A stretch of 64,000 bases of DNA from Blepharisma japonicum (lineage: Eukaryota; Ciliophora; Heterotrichea; Heterotrichida; Blepharismidae). Position numbers and translations under genes: made by a program. Below the pieces are notes generated by a model. The model searched no databases. It saw nothing but the letters and a program-made list of their open reading frames with translations, and was not told the origin of the DNA. The stretch covers positions 186,001 through 250,000 of the forward strand of contig CATKHK010000060.1 of the NCBI GenBank assembly GCA_949751835.1, written 5' to 3'. This document shows positions 25,138 through 36,800 of this stretch, piece by piece (the stretch's first letter is position 1; each line of letters starts with the position of its first letter).

Positions 25138-26529
25138 TTAATTTATATCAATAATTTCCGTTTTGTCGAATTGTTCTTTTTGAAGAGGCTCAATTATAGG
25201 GGTTTCTTGGTTTGTCTCGTGCTCATCATTGTCCATTGAATTAGCAAAAGCTACACGGGGTTGAGGTCGAGGGTCAATTAGATTTTCTTCCTGCTCTCTT
25301 CTAGCAGATTCTTGAGGAGCATCTTGATTTTCTTGGTTCATCAAATTCTTTTTACACAATGGACACTTTGCATTTGTCTGTGCTCATTCATCAATACATT
25401 TCGTATGAAAAATATGCTCACAGGTTAGCATTCTAACGTTTGCAGCAGCTTCAAAATCTTCTAAACAAATCGCGCAAGATTCTTTTTCTTTTCCCAGCGT
25501 GCCTCATTCTTTTTCAGGGAAGAGTTTTTCCATTTCTTCAGGAGTTAATGGACTAGCCCTTCTATCTGCAATTATTTGGGCCATTCTTATAGATCGATAT
25601 CTGATTAGCGTTCGCACTGCAATTGGAATTAAAAAACAGACTAGACAGACTGTGACAACGATTGCGACGACTAATCATATGTAGTTTTTGCTTGAGTCTG
25701 AATAAGGGCTTTCTTTTAATGTAAATTTGCATGGGGTCTGCCCTCTACATAACACGGAGAAAGTTCATAGTAAATTTTCCCCATTCGGGAAACTATAAGA
25801 AATTTCACTTTCGCTAGGGCCGAACCACATCTGGAGTCACGCATAGAACATACTGGGGAGGTATTGGTCTTCAGTGAACAGTTTAAAATAAAATCTTGGA
25901 TCTCCAGTGTGATTTGATATTTTTACAGTAAAGTCTTTGGTGTATGAGAAATTATAATAATAGAAACTTCATAACCCTGCCCCAATTTCGAACTCTTCTT
26001 CAGTGTCGCTTGCTTTTATTCTTGTGAATGGAACACCACAGTCATATCCTGAATAAGGTCCATTAGTGCAATTGCACACCCCAACAGCTGTGCATTCTCC
26101 ATTTCTACCATTGCAATCTGGTATGCATCTATCACTTTTGCTTTGAGATCATGATATTGTATATGTAACGCCCATAATCTCAGAGTAAATTCCAATATGC
26201 AGAATATCACTACGGTTAAGAGACTTGTTTGGCACTTTTATGAAACCGTTTGGCAAGTTTTGGCTTCAAGCTTCGAAATCAAAATATGATGCATCTGCCT
26301 GATAATTGTCAGCCGTATTATTAAAGAAAAAATTTGGATCCCGATTTTTATTCATAAGTAGCAAAAGAGGGACTGGTTGATCCTTTGATGATAGCTGGAT
26401 AACAAGACTATCATCATCACTTGGTGTGCCTTGTGATGACAAATCTAAAAGGTATGTTTCAATGCTATGTCTCTGAGTTATGACCTGTTGCCCAGCTGCT
26501 AAGGAGAAAAATACAAAAAATTCCAGCAT
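25138..26529 (-). CDS. Membrane RING-H2 protein (copy B)
   Basis: 463 residues with UGA as Trp, ending in TAA 25138-25140. The order matches copy A: signal peptide (MLEFFVFFSLAAGQQ), an ectodomain with a Cys-rich EGF-like portion (about 26030-26130), a membrane segment (about 25615-25690; VVAIVVTVCLVCFLIPIAV), then a RING-H2 finger (CAICLEDF, CEHIFHTKC, CPLC) and a tail with Glu, Pro and Arg. It is probably a membrane-bound E3 ubiquitin ligase of an endomembrane or surface compartment (family knowledge). The similarity of layout and of short segments around DPNFFF/NPNFYF with copy A shows that the two are paralogs. Confidence 0.82.
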
Positions 26530-26700
26530 GGAAATTGTAATAATTTTTATTGTAAAGAAATACTCCTTAGGAGAGAAAAGATCGTGCTAATTAGAAAGTC
26601 TTTATGCAGTATATAAAATTTAAAAATAAATTTAAGTCTGATCATAATTATCAAATTAAATTTTTTTGAAGTTCTTTATAAACTTTAGACTTATTTATCA
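26530..26700. other. Spacer upstream of RING copy B
   Basis: AT-rich sequence that should contain the promoter of the minus-strand RING gene. Confidence 0.4.
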
Positions 26701-27360
26701 AAATTACGTAAAAATTCATCAAATAAAGAGGCATCACCTACCCGTCTTCCCTTGATAGATACTTAGTTCAGAGACCAGCAGTAAAGATTTAGGTCTTCCA
26801 ATACACGTCAACAGAACTAGCTTAAAAATTGAAATTTTTCTGTTTGTTCGACGACCAAGATAGAACATATAGCCAAGGGCGCAATATATGGCATCGCTCT
26901 CAGTATTTGTCTGATTGGCCAAGAATAATCTCTAGCCTTCTGGTGCTTGCTTTCCAACTCTGAGCTCCATCTGCCCAAGAAAAAAAAAGCCATGTGGGCT
27001 AGAACTAGTTCGCCTATCACGCTGCCCTCCAAATTGGCCAAACCTGGCCAGATGCGCATCGCTGAACTCTGTTTTCTCTTCCATTAGGTCTCCAGGCTTC
27101 CCCAATAAGCTAGAAAGTTGGCCACAATGCAATTTTATGCATGATACAGATGCCAACTAGAAAATTTATGTATAGCTGCCAAGATATGAAACACTATATC
27201 ACATGCCTCACTACTCTAGACTAATTATCTGAAGATCCAGCAGCCTGCTTAACATATTATCCATTGGTTCTGGCTATGGCATTCTGATCAAAGTTGTAAA
27301 GGTTACTGCTGGAGAAGTAAGGCGACCGAAATCGCAGCTCATACTGAGACCGGGAGCAAT
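26701..27360. other. GC-richer island without a recognisable gene
   Basis: About 650 bases are visibly richer in G and C than all neighbouring spacers, with words such as GGCCAAACCTGGCCAG, and include a run of nine A (about 26980-26990). On the minus strand one frame from 27156 to 26734 is interrupted only by a TAG at 26932-26934, but its translation resembles nothing I know and there is no ATG at its start. Candidates are a mobile-element relic, a structured noncoding RNA, or DNA acquired from elsewhere. I cannot decide between them. Confidence 0.45.
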
Positions 27361-27478
27361 TCAATAATACTTCTTTAATTTTAAGAAATTTAAGACCTCA
27401 TCAAATAATAAAACACTGCTGATCAAAATTATCCTCGAAAAACCCCTAATATTTGATTCATTAAATTGATATTTAAAA
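27361..27478. other. AT-rich spacer
   Basis: Returns to the AT-rich composition typical of this window; nothing identified. Confidence 0.3.
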
Positions 27479-28081
27479 TTATTGTGATTTATATACAGAA
27501 TTAATTCTTGCGCTTCTTTTTATTAATAGATCCCTATCGCTCAGTCCTTGCTTAATTTTTTGATAATTATCCAAAGAATACAGTTTTCTTGGTGGCATAT
27601 TTACCGATGCATCTTTCAGTATTTTTCTTCCATAACTTGTTTTTACCAGTTCTTCAACCAATTCTTCTGGTATACTTGTAATGGAAATCTTGGGCTTCTT
27701 GTGTGACCTTTCATATTCATTTAATTTTGTAATGATATTTGCTTTATCAAGGTGCTCCCCTCTTCAAGTGATAGCAATCTTTTCAAGAGGATGAGCATAA
27801 GGGACAGTTTCTTTATGCTCTTCAGGGCTTGGCCTTCAAGTATTTAGCTGCTCAATAGAATTTGTCATTCAGTTAAGTGATGGGAGATGCCTGTCAAAGT
27901 CAATACTATAGGCAATACACCTTTCAATCCTTTTTCTGATGTTTTGATTTGTGAGGGTTCCTTTGATCCCAGTTCTGGGAGTGTACATTGAGCCTGAAAC
28001 AGTTATTTTCTTTAAGTTTGGCAAGGATTTTAGCCTTCTAAAGGTATATGGCTCTTTAAATTGGGCGTTTTGATAAAACAT
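27479..28081 (-). CDS. Hypothetical basic protein
   Basis: The frame ends in TAA at 27479-27481 and is open with UGA as Trp. The first ATG is at 28079-28081, giving 200 residues. The frame is open further upstream to 28198 without an ATG, and that part would encode a hydrophobic stretch like a signal peptide (NIFIKTLFTSALLFITLTL), so an upstream start through an unrecognised small intron is possible. The protein is rich in Lys and Arg, with short repeats of Pro-Lys and a C-terminus of basic helices. I do not recognise a family. It stands alone between the GC-richer island and a long spacer. Confidence 0.5.
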
Positions 28082-28198
28082 TGTAAAGTATTCACTAGTC
28101 CATTGAAATCTATTTTTTAGAGTCAAAGTTATGAATAAAAGTGCGGAAGTAAATAGAGTTTTTATGAATATATTATATGTGAATGAGGGAAAAAATTA

Positions 28199-28849
28199 GA
28201 CGTGAGAAGTGAAACTGCTTTATTAATCTTTCAAAAAAATGAGATATAGATTTAAATAATAAGAAAATAAGGACATTATTATGATGATGCATATAAACAA
28301 AATTTATGAATCAGTTGAAGATTATTTGAAGCTATTTTCGTTCATTAAATATTTCAGAATATAATTAATGAAGATTCCTGCAAAGCAAGATATTATGCAA
28401 AATATAATCAAGTTAGAACTGCTTATATCTCAAGTTATTTCATCATAAGTATACATAAGATACTCTAGATTTGTCTTTTTTTAAACTTGAGAATTAGCAT
28501 CTATGAGTATTACTTAAATGAGTAATACATCAATTTAAAGAAAATGATAAGATTATTTGAATCATATTCTGCAATAAACAAAATTCAATCAAATATAATA
28601 TTTATAGCATATCAAATTGTTTTTTGGAACAATTACTTGTACAGACGATACAAATGCTATCTATTATAAGAAGAAAAAGCTATAAAAAAATTATTACAGT
28701 CAATTAAGGGATTTCTCTAAAACTCAAAAGCTAAAAATTTTCTGACAATAACAAAACTTAACGATCTAAAGGCGCTTATCAATAAAACTTCATAATAAGT
28801 TCTTGTATAAAGACAATAAGTAGAAGGAGACTAAATTTTAAAAGTTTTT
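28199..28849. other. Divergent intergenic spacer
   Basis: About 650 bases of AT-rich sequence between a minus-strand gene and the Rab GDI gene. It presumably holds both promoters. I see no RNA gene or repeat. Confidence 0.5.
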
Positions 28850-30262
28850 ATGGATAATGTAAGTCTGTTGCAATATAAAATGGAAGAAACATACGATGCG
28901 ATTGTCTTAGGGACCGGGCTAACAGAATGTATCATTTCTGGCCTATTGTCAGCCCATGGCAAAAAAGTCTTGCATTTAGACAGGAACAACTTTTATGGGG
29001 GCGAAACAGCATCGCTAAACTTGACGAATCTTTACAGAGTCTTCTACCCAGGCACAGAACCTCCAGCAGAGCTTGGAGCCAACAGGGAATGGAACGTCGA
29101 CCTTATCCCTAAGTTTACAATGGCCAATGGCAAACTTGTCAAGCTTATTCTTCATACCGAGACTGTGGCAAATAACTTAGAATGGAAATGTGTTGACGGC
29201 TCCTACGTCATGCAAGTTTCAGCTGGCGGCGTCTTTTCAAAGGCAAAAGCCAAGGTCCACAAGGTTCCTGCAACAGATTCAGAAGCCCTCAAAAGCGATT
29301 TGATGGGACTTTTTGAAAAGAGAAGATGTAAGAAATTCTTCAAATTCGTCCAAAATTATGAGCCAAATGACCCAGCAACTCATAAGAACATGAACTTGCA
29401 GAGACAGCCAGGAAGAGATATTTTTGCTGCCTTTGGATTGGAAGAAAATACCATTGACTTTATTGGGCATGCAGTCGCTCTTTATACAAGTGACGCCTTC
29501 TTAGATCAGCCAGGTCATGATTTGATTATGAAAGCTAAGCTGTATATGGACAGCATTGGGCTGTATGGAAATTCTCCTTTCTTATACCCAGTCTATGGTA
29601 TTGGTGGAATTGCTGAAGGATTTTCCAGACTTTCCGCTATTTATGGAGGCACTTATATGCTTAACAAGCCCATTGACGAAATTCTCTTTGGAGAAGACGG
29701 AAAGGTTTGTGGAGTAAGAGCTGAAGGAGAAGTAGCAAGAGCTCCATTAATTTTATGTGACCCATCCTACGTTCTTAACCTGAATAAAGCAAGATCAACA
29801 GGCAGAGTCATTAGAGCCATCTGCATCCTTAATCACCCAGTTCCAAATAGCGACAACGCACCATCAGGCCAAATTATAATCCCACAAAGACAAGTAGGAA
29901 GACGCAACGATATTTATGTTTCATTCATGTCAAGCTCTCACTGTGTATGCTCTGAAGGGTACTACATTGCTATTTGCAGCACTAGTGTAGAGACCGATGC
30001 CCCAGAGGCAGAATTACAGCCTGCTTATCAATTAATTGGAGACGTTCTTGTGTCATTCATCAAGGTTTATGACACTTTTGAGCCAACTGAAGATGGCAGA
30101 GCTGACAATCTTTTTGTGAGTAAATCTTATGATGCAACCTCTCACTTTGAAAGCGCTTGTGACGACGTGCTGAACCTTTGGGAAAGAATGATGGGAGAGC
30201 CTATTAATTTGGAGACCACTCTCAGACCTCAAGTTGCCCAGCAGACACCAGCAGATAGTTAA
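28850..30262 (+). CDS. GDI1: Rab GDP-dissociation inhibitor (GDI)
   Basis: 470 residues, ATG 28850, TAA. The second ATG (residue 11, 28880) begins exactly where the family usually starts (MEETYDAIVLGTGLTECI), so the first ten residues are either an extension or untranslated. Family signatures in order are the dinucleotide-like GTGLTE segment, DRNNFYGGE, WNVDLIPKF, LMGLFEKRRCKKF, the conserved RLSAIYGGTYMLNKP block and SYDATSHFES. GDI extracts prenylated GDP-bound Rab proteins from membranes and recycles them. The length is slightly above the usual 440-450 residues, partly because of a short insertion near residue 125. No C-terminal prenyl-transferase escort extension is present, so GDI is favoured over REP. 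Codon use is GC-richer than its neighbours, as expected for a well expressed gene. Confidence 0.95.
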   Translation: MDNVSLLQYKMEETYDAIVLGTGLTECIISGLLSAHGKKVLHLDRNNFYGGETASLNLTNLYRVFYPGTEPPAELGANREWNVDLIPKFTMANGKLVKLILHTETVANNLEWKCVDGSYVMQVSAGGVFSKAKAKVHKVPATDSEALKSDLMGLFEKRRCKKFFKFVQNYEPNDPATHKNMNLQRQPGRDIFAAFGLEENTIDFIGHAVALYTSDAFLDQPGHDLIMKAKLYMDSIGLYGNSPFLYPVYGIGGIAEGFSRLSAIYGGTYMLNKPIDEILFGEDGKVCGVRAEGEVARAPLILCDPSYVLNLNKARSTGRVIRAICILNHPVPNSDNAPSGQIIIPQRQVGRRNDIYVSFMSSSHCVCSEGYYIAICSTSVETDAPEAELQPAYQLIGDVLVSFIKVYDTFEPTEDGRADNLFVSKSYDATSHFESACDDVLNLWERMMGEPINLETTLRPQVAQQTPADS

Positions 30263-30552
30263 ACATTTCTTAATGCATAATTGCAGATTAATAAAATTAT
30301 CTCTGAAATATAAGGAAATTAATTTGTTTACACATTATTATTTATTTTTAGAAAAATTAAACACAAAATTCTTGATATATAATAAGTGATTTCTTAAATT
30401 AATTGGCTTTAAATAATAAAGCAGATATTTATATAGTGATTTTATTATAAATATTTATTGAAAGTTTATCAGTAATCAAGCTTTATATTAATAATTAAGA
30501 AAATAGCCCCAATAGAATGAAAATCAATATTACTCATAAAAAATTTCAATCT
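30263..30552. other. Convergent spacer
   Basis: 290 bases, strongly AT-rich, between two 3' ends. Nothing else seen. Confidence 0.4.
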
Positions 30553-32832
30553 TTACTCACTCGTTTTCTTTTGTGCTAGCAGCTCTACAAGTCTCTTCAA
30601 GTTCGCTACTAAATCTCCTTTCATAGGAGCAGGATTCTGCTCTTGCACCTTTTTCTCTTGCACTGGCATCGATACTCCTCTATTATTGTTATAAGATGCG
30701 TTTACATTTGCAAACGGATCCGCTCTTTGCTGTTTCCATGACTGGGAGTAAACATCTTGTGTAAGATTCCTGCTGACTAAATTGATAAGTGTAAACCCTC
30801 CAAATTGTCTTCGATCTCCACATCTAAACACGTGCTCGTCAACTTCTGGGCTGGCTTCAACAACTCCGGGAAGTCTTTGTGAGGAATGAGGCCTCTTAGG
30901 AGGGTTTGTGACCACGTAAAGCAAAACGTTTGATCCTACTGGAACTTGATATCGATCAGAGAATTTGGGAGCTGTCCCTGTGTAAACTAAGATAAATTCG
31001 GGATGGGATTTTGGGGTATATAGCAATGTGTCACCAAAAGTGTTTCTTAATGTGTCTTGGGCATTAAGTAATCTTAATTTAGGCTCTAATGCTGCTAGTA
31101 GTCGTTTCTCGTCGATGAATGGCAGCAAAACAACTCCTTGCCATGCGAACCTTTTGCCATTTATGTCGAATTTGAAGGAGTCTGGGTAAAAGTCAATGAT
31201 TTCGGAGCTGGGGTCAAGCAAAAGCGGCCTAATTGGCTCTGGAAGAGCTTTTGCACTGGCAGGGGGCAGAACAGCTAATAGTTGTGCGTATGGCTGAAAT
31301 GGGGATCCCTGAATAAACTCAATTTTTAATAGATGCGAGTTGTATAAATCTGAGGCAAATGGAGCATAATGGAAAGGATAGTACCACCCCCATGATGGGC
31401 AGCCATTATAATAATACTCGAAAACCCATGAAATTCCTTCCATATAGCTTTTATGTATTTTTTGTCTAAAATTTTCAAATTCATCAGAAGTGACCTCAAA
31501 TTTCTCTTGGTAGTACCTTAGTCTTCACCCTTCTTCTCCTAGTCTGATATTATCTACAATAGTATCCTCCTCTTCTACTATTTCCTCCATTAACTTTTGA
31601 GCAGCCATACTATTTTTATCTTCTTCACTTGCATCCTCAGCTTTCCTTTTCCTAGGCGCATTCTGCTGGTTTCTCTTTTTCATATACTCTTCTCTTTCTG
31701 ATTTTTGTTTAAAATACTCATCCTCCACCTTTGCAATTTCTGCAAATAAAATATCCACCCTATAAAGCACAACTTTCCCATTTTCTGTCAAATATCCACC
31801 TAGCTTGTAAAAAATTTTGCAATAGAGATAGATAAGCCCATCAATAGCCCCATCTCGGATCTGAAGAGATGGTAAATGTGGGAGAAAATCGTTCCCCACG
31901 AAAAAGCATAAGAAAATAAAATCGTCCAAAACCCTTTCAAAATCGTATATAGGGTACCTACAAAGCTCTTGAAATTCATAGTAAAGATATTGCCGAAGTA
32001 CAGGGAGTCTTATGAATTGGAACTTTGCTGATGTAATGACAGGCTGCAGAGTATCATTTTGGTCTACCCTTACACGTGCTGAGCCTTTACAATCATACTC
32101 AAAATGCCCAGGTTGGCCACAGATCTTACAAAACACTTTTCTGTAGTCCATCACATTTTCTCTGATGATGTAAAAGTGAGCTTCATGAGTTACTAAAGAA
32201 AGCATGATCAGATCAGCATCAGCTCCATATATGACATGCTTTATATTCGGGTTATGGTCAGGTTGTGCTCTCTGTGTCCTGATAAATTCAAGAATCTTAT
32301 GTTCCCCTTCTCCTGGGTTATTTGAGTCAGAAAAAATGACATTCAGATGTTTTCAGTCTCCTTCCAGCTTCCTCATCACGAACCCATGCAAGGCTTCTGC
32401 CAGTCTTTCCATAAAAGGTGTGCCAGGGGTGATTTCATTTGTGTCGAACCTAAACCCTGAGCTTTCTTTTGTTTCTTCTTGATTCCCAGATAATACTTTT
32501 TCTTTTTCGTCTAAAACTTTTCTGAATCTTCTGGCCCTTTGCTGATTCATTTTGGCTCTTGGCGCTACCCCATCAATAGCCATATAAATCAATTTTTTAG
32601 GTTTTACTATCCTTGTGAGGTCTTCAATATACACAAAAATGTTTTGAAAGATGTCGAACTCTGACTCAGGCTGTTTGCCTTCAGGATGACAACAAGGGTG
32701 AATGATACCGTTCAAGTCTAAGTACAAGCAGTCGAATTGAGGAAGGTCATGGGCTAAGCTGGAGTCGTTGGCGTCCACTACACATTTAGGGTAGCGGAGA
32801 GTGAGCCATCTAAAGAATGTTGGTACTCCCAT
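30553..32832 (-). CDS. XRN2: 5'-3' exoribonuclease XRN2/Rat1
   Basis: 759 residues with UGA as Trp. It opens with the family start MGVPTFFRWLTLRYP and keeps the acidic active-site blocks: LYLDLNGIIHPC, the basic AKMNQQRARRFRK, NNPGEGEHKI and YGADADLIMLSL. A CCHC zinc knuckle (CKICGQPGHFEYDC) in the middle is a mark of the nuclear XRN2/Rat1 branch; XRN1 lacks it. The second conserved region (VGNDFLPHLPSL) and the segment SWVFEYYYNGCPSWGWYYPFHYAPFASDL-like, at about 31330-31443, are present. The enzyme degrades 5'-monophosphate RNA and acts in transcription termination and rRNA maturation (family knowledge). It is shorter than animal XRN2, mainly in the C-terminus. It starts 30 bases downstream of the stop of the next minus-strand gene. 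Confidence 0.93.
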
Positions 32833-32862
32833 TTATTTGAATTACCCAGAAACTAAATTAAG

Positions 32863-33633
32863 TTAAGATTCACTGTAGATGTACCCGAAGAAGTACATTT
32901 TGAAAGTAAGGCCAAGAATAAGCTGAAGGACACCTATTAAGAAGAGCACTGAGTATTTCTGTTTTAGCTCAGTGTAGCTTTCCATTTCTTGCTTGAGGTT
33001 CGTGACTAAGAATACTGCTGAAGAAGCCATTGAATATAGAACAAATAGCCACCTTAGGAAACTGACAGGAATAATGCAGAATATTGCAGAAGGGACGTAA
33101 ACTACTAATGAGTACCCATATAAGCACAAGACTTGTAAGTACTTGATTTGGCTCCCTGAGTATTTCAATAATCCCCATATCAAGACAGGAGCTAGAAATC
33201 CAATGAGATAGATAAAAGTGCAGGCTCCAGTGATGAACTCTAGATTATTCTTTGGTTCTGCTCCTATGGCTAGTGAAAAATTGCTTGCAGAAGCAAGAAG
33301 AACAATGAGCGTTGTATATATCCAAAATGGCCCATATAGATCTGTCCTGTACTCAATTAGTTCAATAAATTTGGAATAAGTCGGATTGAATGCTTTTAAG
33401 ACTCGTGCTTTTATATCCTCAGTGTCGATGTCGAATTGAGGCTTAAGGCAGGATAAGCACTTCCTTATTGGATCTGAAAGTCGATTTGGAGGACTTAAAT
33501 CTTCTGCTTCTTTGATATCGTCCAATGATGGTCTCTCCCATGAAGTTATGTTAGTTGCCCTGTTTATATAGTAAACTTTCCCATTCTTGTCTTTAGCTTC
33601 TTCCCAATTTGGTGGGAGAACGGACTTATCCAT
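32863..33633 (-). CDS. Yip1-family membrane protein with N-terminal WW domain
   Basis: 256 residues. Residues 5-36 are a WW domain (LPPNWEEAKDKNGKVYYINR...TSWERP) with both signature Trp residues and the Tyr pair. From about residue 95 the protein is a Yip1-type membrane domain, opening with DLYGPFWIYTTLIVLL, the block that defines YIPF1/2-like proteins, and containing five hydrophobic segments. Yip1 proteins bind Rab GTPases and act in ER-Golgi transport; WW domains bind Pro-rich ligands. The two in one short protein are unusual. The frame has no break and no intron is needed, so it is not an artefact of joining two genes. The gene lies just upstream of XRN2 on the same strand. Confidence 0.85.
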   Translation of the reverse strand: MDKSVLPPNWEEAKDKNGKVYYINRATNITSWERPSLDDIKEAEDLSPPNRLSDPIRKCLSCLKPQFDIDTEDIKARVLKAFNPTYSKFIELIEYRTDLYGPFWIYTTLIVLLASASNFSLAIGAEPKNNLEFITGACTFIYLIGFLAPVLIWGLLKYSGSQIKYLQVLCLYGYSLVVYVPSAIFCIIPVSFLRWLFVLYSMASSAVFLVTNLKQEMESYTELKQKYSVLFLIGVLQLILGLTFKMYFFGYIYSES

Positions 33634-33821
33634 TTTAATTAATTAGGAACACTAATGAATATCGTTGACTAGAAGTAATAAAAATCTAATAATGCAATCA
33701 TACAAATATGATTCTTCTATTATTTTTATTTTATTTATAAAAATAAAAGCTTTTTTCTGCTAAAGGACATTAAAACTTAAGCACTTATTTTTATCTATAT
33801 TAATATCTAATATCTTACTTA
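33634..33821. other. Short AT-rich spacer
   Basis: 188 bases between two minus-strand genes, with poly-A/T runs. Nothing identified. Confidence 0.3.
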
Positions 33822-36800
33822 TTAATTGCCCAATTTTTGTAAGATTCTGGTCGCATATTTCATGACCTGCTGATCTTTATGATGCAAATATCCTTCTATA
33901 ACAGACCGAATATTCAGCCTCTCAAATTCTTCTTTACACTGGGGATAGACACACAAGTTACCTATTGAAAATAAAGCCACTTGTCTAGGAGACTGCGATT
34001 GAGCTTGGTCACTCCTGACAACTTCTAATAATTGTTTCAGTGCTCCATGTCTTATTAAATCCATACACAGCAAATCAGAATTTCTTACAAGATTTCCCAA
34101 AGCTCCAGCTGCATTTGCCCTGGTCTTTTCTTCTTCATCGCTTAATAAATCCACCAGCAAAGGCACACAAGGTCTTAAGTGCTCATATAATTTCTGATTA
34201 TGGAACCCTGCATTCCCAACAGCAAAGCAAGCGAATTTTCTTGTGGTCCTATCTGGATCTTTGCAGCAGTTTATAGCACATGCAATCAGCCCATGCTCTA
34301 AAATATAGTCATAGAAAAATGCTGAGTGTCTACAAATATTCCCTATTAGGTTACAAACTTTGCTTCTGACAGTAGATTCTCGATGCTCTATAAGTTTCCT
34401 TAAGTCTCCATAAATGTTTTCATTGTGAATTAGCTCATAGTTTTCTCGCTGTAGCCTTGCTAATTGGCTTATGAGAGATAAAATATCGACTAAGAGATGG
34501 GTAGGGTTGTCCTGGGCAAGAAGGTTGTATTGACTTATAATATTCATACCCCCTGCATTTACAAACTGCTGGGCGAATGGCTTAGAGCCATCTGTATTTA
34601 CTATCATTTTTGACAGCAATGAAACTGCAATCCCTAAGTGTTCTCTTGATAGGAATTTCATAATATTCAGTGTTGAAGCAATAATCTCAGATTCAGCGCA
34701 TTCTTTATTGAACTGTTCGAGCTCCTTTGCATAGTTTTGCATAGAGTGTGGCAAGTTAAAAATTCTTAAAACCTGGGCAATAATGAGGTTGACTGCGCTT
34801 GGCCCACCTCCACATACAACTGGCCATTCTTGGATACTGGCAAGCTGGCTTTCTTTCAATTGTGCTGCTAAAAGTTTGATGACGCCTTCATGAATTAGCG
34901 TCTGCAAGAGGACTCTGAATTGCTCATAAATGGCATCATGAATAAAGGTTAAAAGCGAAATCAGCCCTTTCGGAGAAATTTCACATTTGGCATTTAGCCC
35001 ATTGATGAGCGCCACAATTAGACTTGGAACTGCAGCTTGGTTAAGAGCCATAATGAATTCTCTGACATTATCATTTGAAATTGATTTCGCAAGCATCCTT
35101 TGCAGAAGCAAAATAATCCCATCAGAAAAGCCCATGTATAAGCATCCATAGCCTGACCCTTCAATTCTCTTGACTTCATCTTGTCTATTATTTCTCGGTG
35201 TCAGAATTTCTACAATGATTGAGAGTGATGAAGGAGTTGACAGTCTCTGCATGATCATGTCCACGTGTTTTGGGCTTCCACTCTGCAATATTTCTGACAG
35301 TAAACATGCAGAACTCATTGCAATTATATAAGATTCTTGAACCAAGCAGTTTTCTTCAAATGATTCTAATAAGTATCCTACATCAACCTCAAGGTCCAAA
35401 TTTTTCCTCTTATAAGCTGCTATCTGCTTCAACATATGTGTCAAAATCTGTAGAGAAGTCGATGCAAGCACTGGATCTGGATTAGAAATCAGCCCATATA
35501 GCAGATTCATTGCCCCTTTGTGAGGCAGCACAACGTCTACAGCATCTCTAGAAATCCTCATCATTTGTAGCATAACCCTTAAAACTGACAGTTTTGTTAC
35601 ATTACCTTCGTCGTCTGAGTTAAAAATCTGAACTAAGCATTGAAGCCAGTCAAATTGGTTAAACGCTTTCCATACAACTTGTCTGAGGTTTTCAAAGAAA
35701 TGGAAGTTTGAGTTGAATTCGTTAACAAGCTCATTTTGGCCTCCACGCTTCCAAGGAAATAAAATCACATCTCCGCTTGAAGGGTGGATTATGACTTGGA
35801 TAGCTTGGATCGCTGATTTGTGGAGAGAGCTGACACCCTGAGAAATCCCTTGTTTTATGAGGAGACAAATTTCATGTAAAGTATTGGTTTCTATTATGTC
35901 TGTATACACAAAAATGCATCTGAGTGGGATTAGTCCTGCTTGGTTTAGGATGATTCCGACTGATTTTACAGTGTTGACTTGTAGTAGGGTCATTGCTTGG
36001 TCTATATTACAGTTTGAGCCTGGGCCGTTTGGATAGTACAGCAGCTGAGGAACCAGCACAATGAAGCCTTTTACCATATTTGACTCAATCCCTAATGATT
36101 TATTAAAGGTAGCCCTTGCAATCAGCCCAGCTGCTCTAACAATTTCAGATACCATATCTGTCAATACAGGTGCAGGCGATCCTTGATCAAGCCTAATACA
36201 TCTTTTTATCAATCCAATTAGGCCACTAGTCAATGCTGAAGATTTCAAAATGTCTTGGTTAGGGTCTTCAAGCTTAGCTTTGGATACAATCAAAATAATC
36301 GCTCTTAATGCAGAAATTATGTTGCTTTTCCTGTCCTTTGCAGTCCGGAAATCAGCATTCATTTGGAACAGCGACATCACTCTGTCAAGGAATTGAGCAT
36401 CATGTCTAAGCCTGGTAGCCCCTGCTTCATCACTAGCCATAGTTTCATATCTTTGCCAGATATCTGAGCCTTCCGATACAGATGCAGCTTGCTTTTTAGG
36501 TGCTGATTCAGACAAAGGGTGCTCAATCCCAGCCCATTTCAAATATTTATTAGTCCGAGACTCTCTTGCTAGCTTTTCTTCACCGGTTTCTCTTACAAAT
36601 GGATGGTTCAGTAAGTCAGGCCAGGCAAGTCTTTCTTGTGGAGCTTTATTGAGCAGTCCTTTCAGGAAAGACTTAAAGTCAGGATTCATATTATCAGGGA
36701 ACTTCACAGGGTCTTTTACAATCAAATTGATCAAAGTGTATATAGAATTTGTATAAAATGGAGGCTGCCCCACAAACAGCTCATAAATAATAACCCCCAA

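Noticed and set aside
27231-27350. Possible SRP-RNA or other structured RNA because of AGCAGCC and a nearby GC-rich hairpin-like segment
   Set aside because: The order and spacing of the conserved SRP motifs are not present, and I could not build a convincing fold by eye. Left as part of the unexplained GC-richer island.
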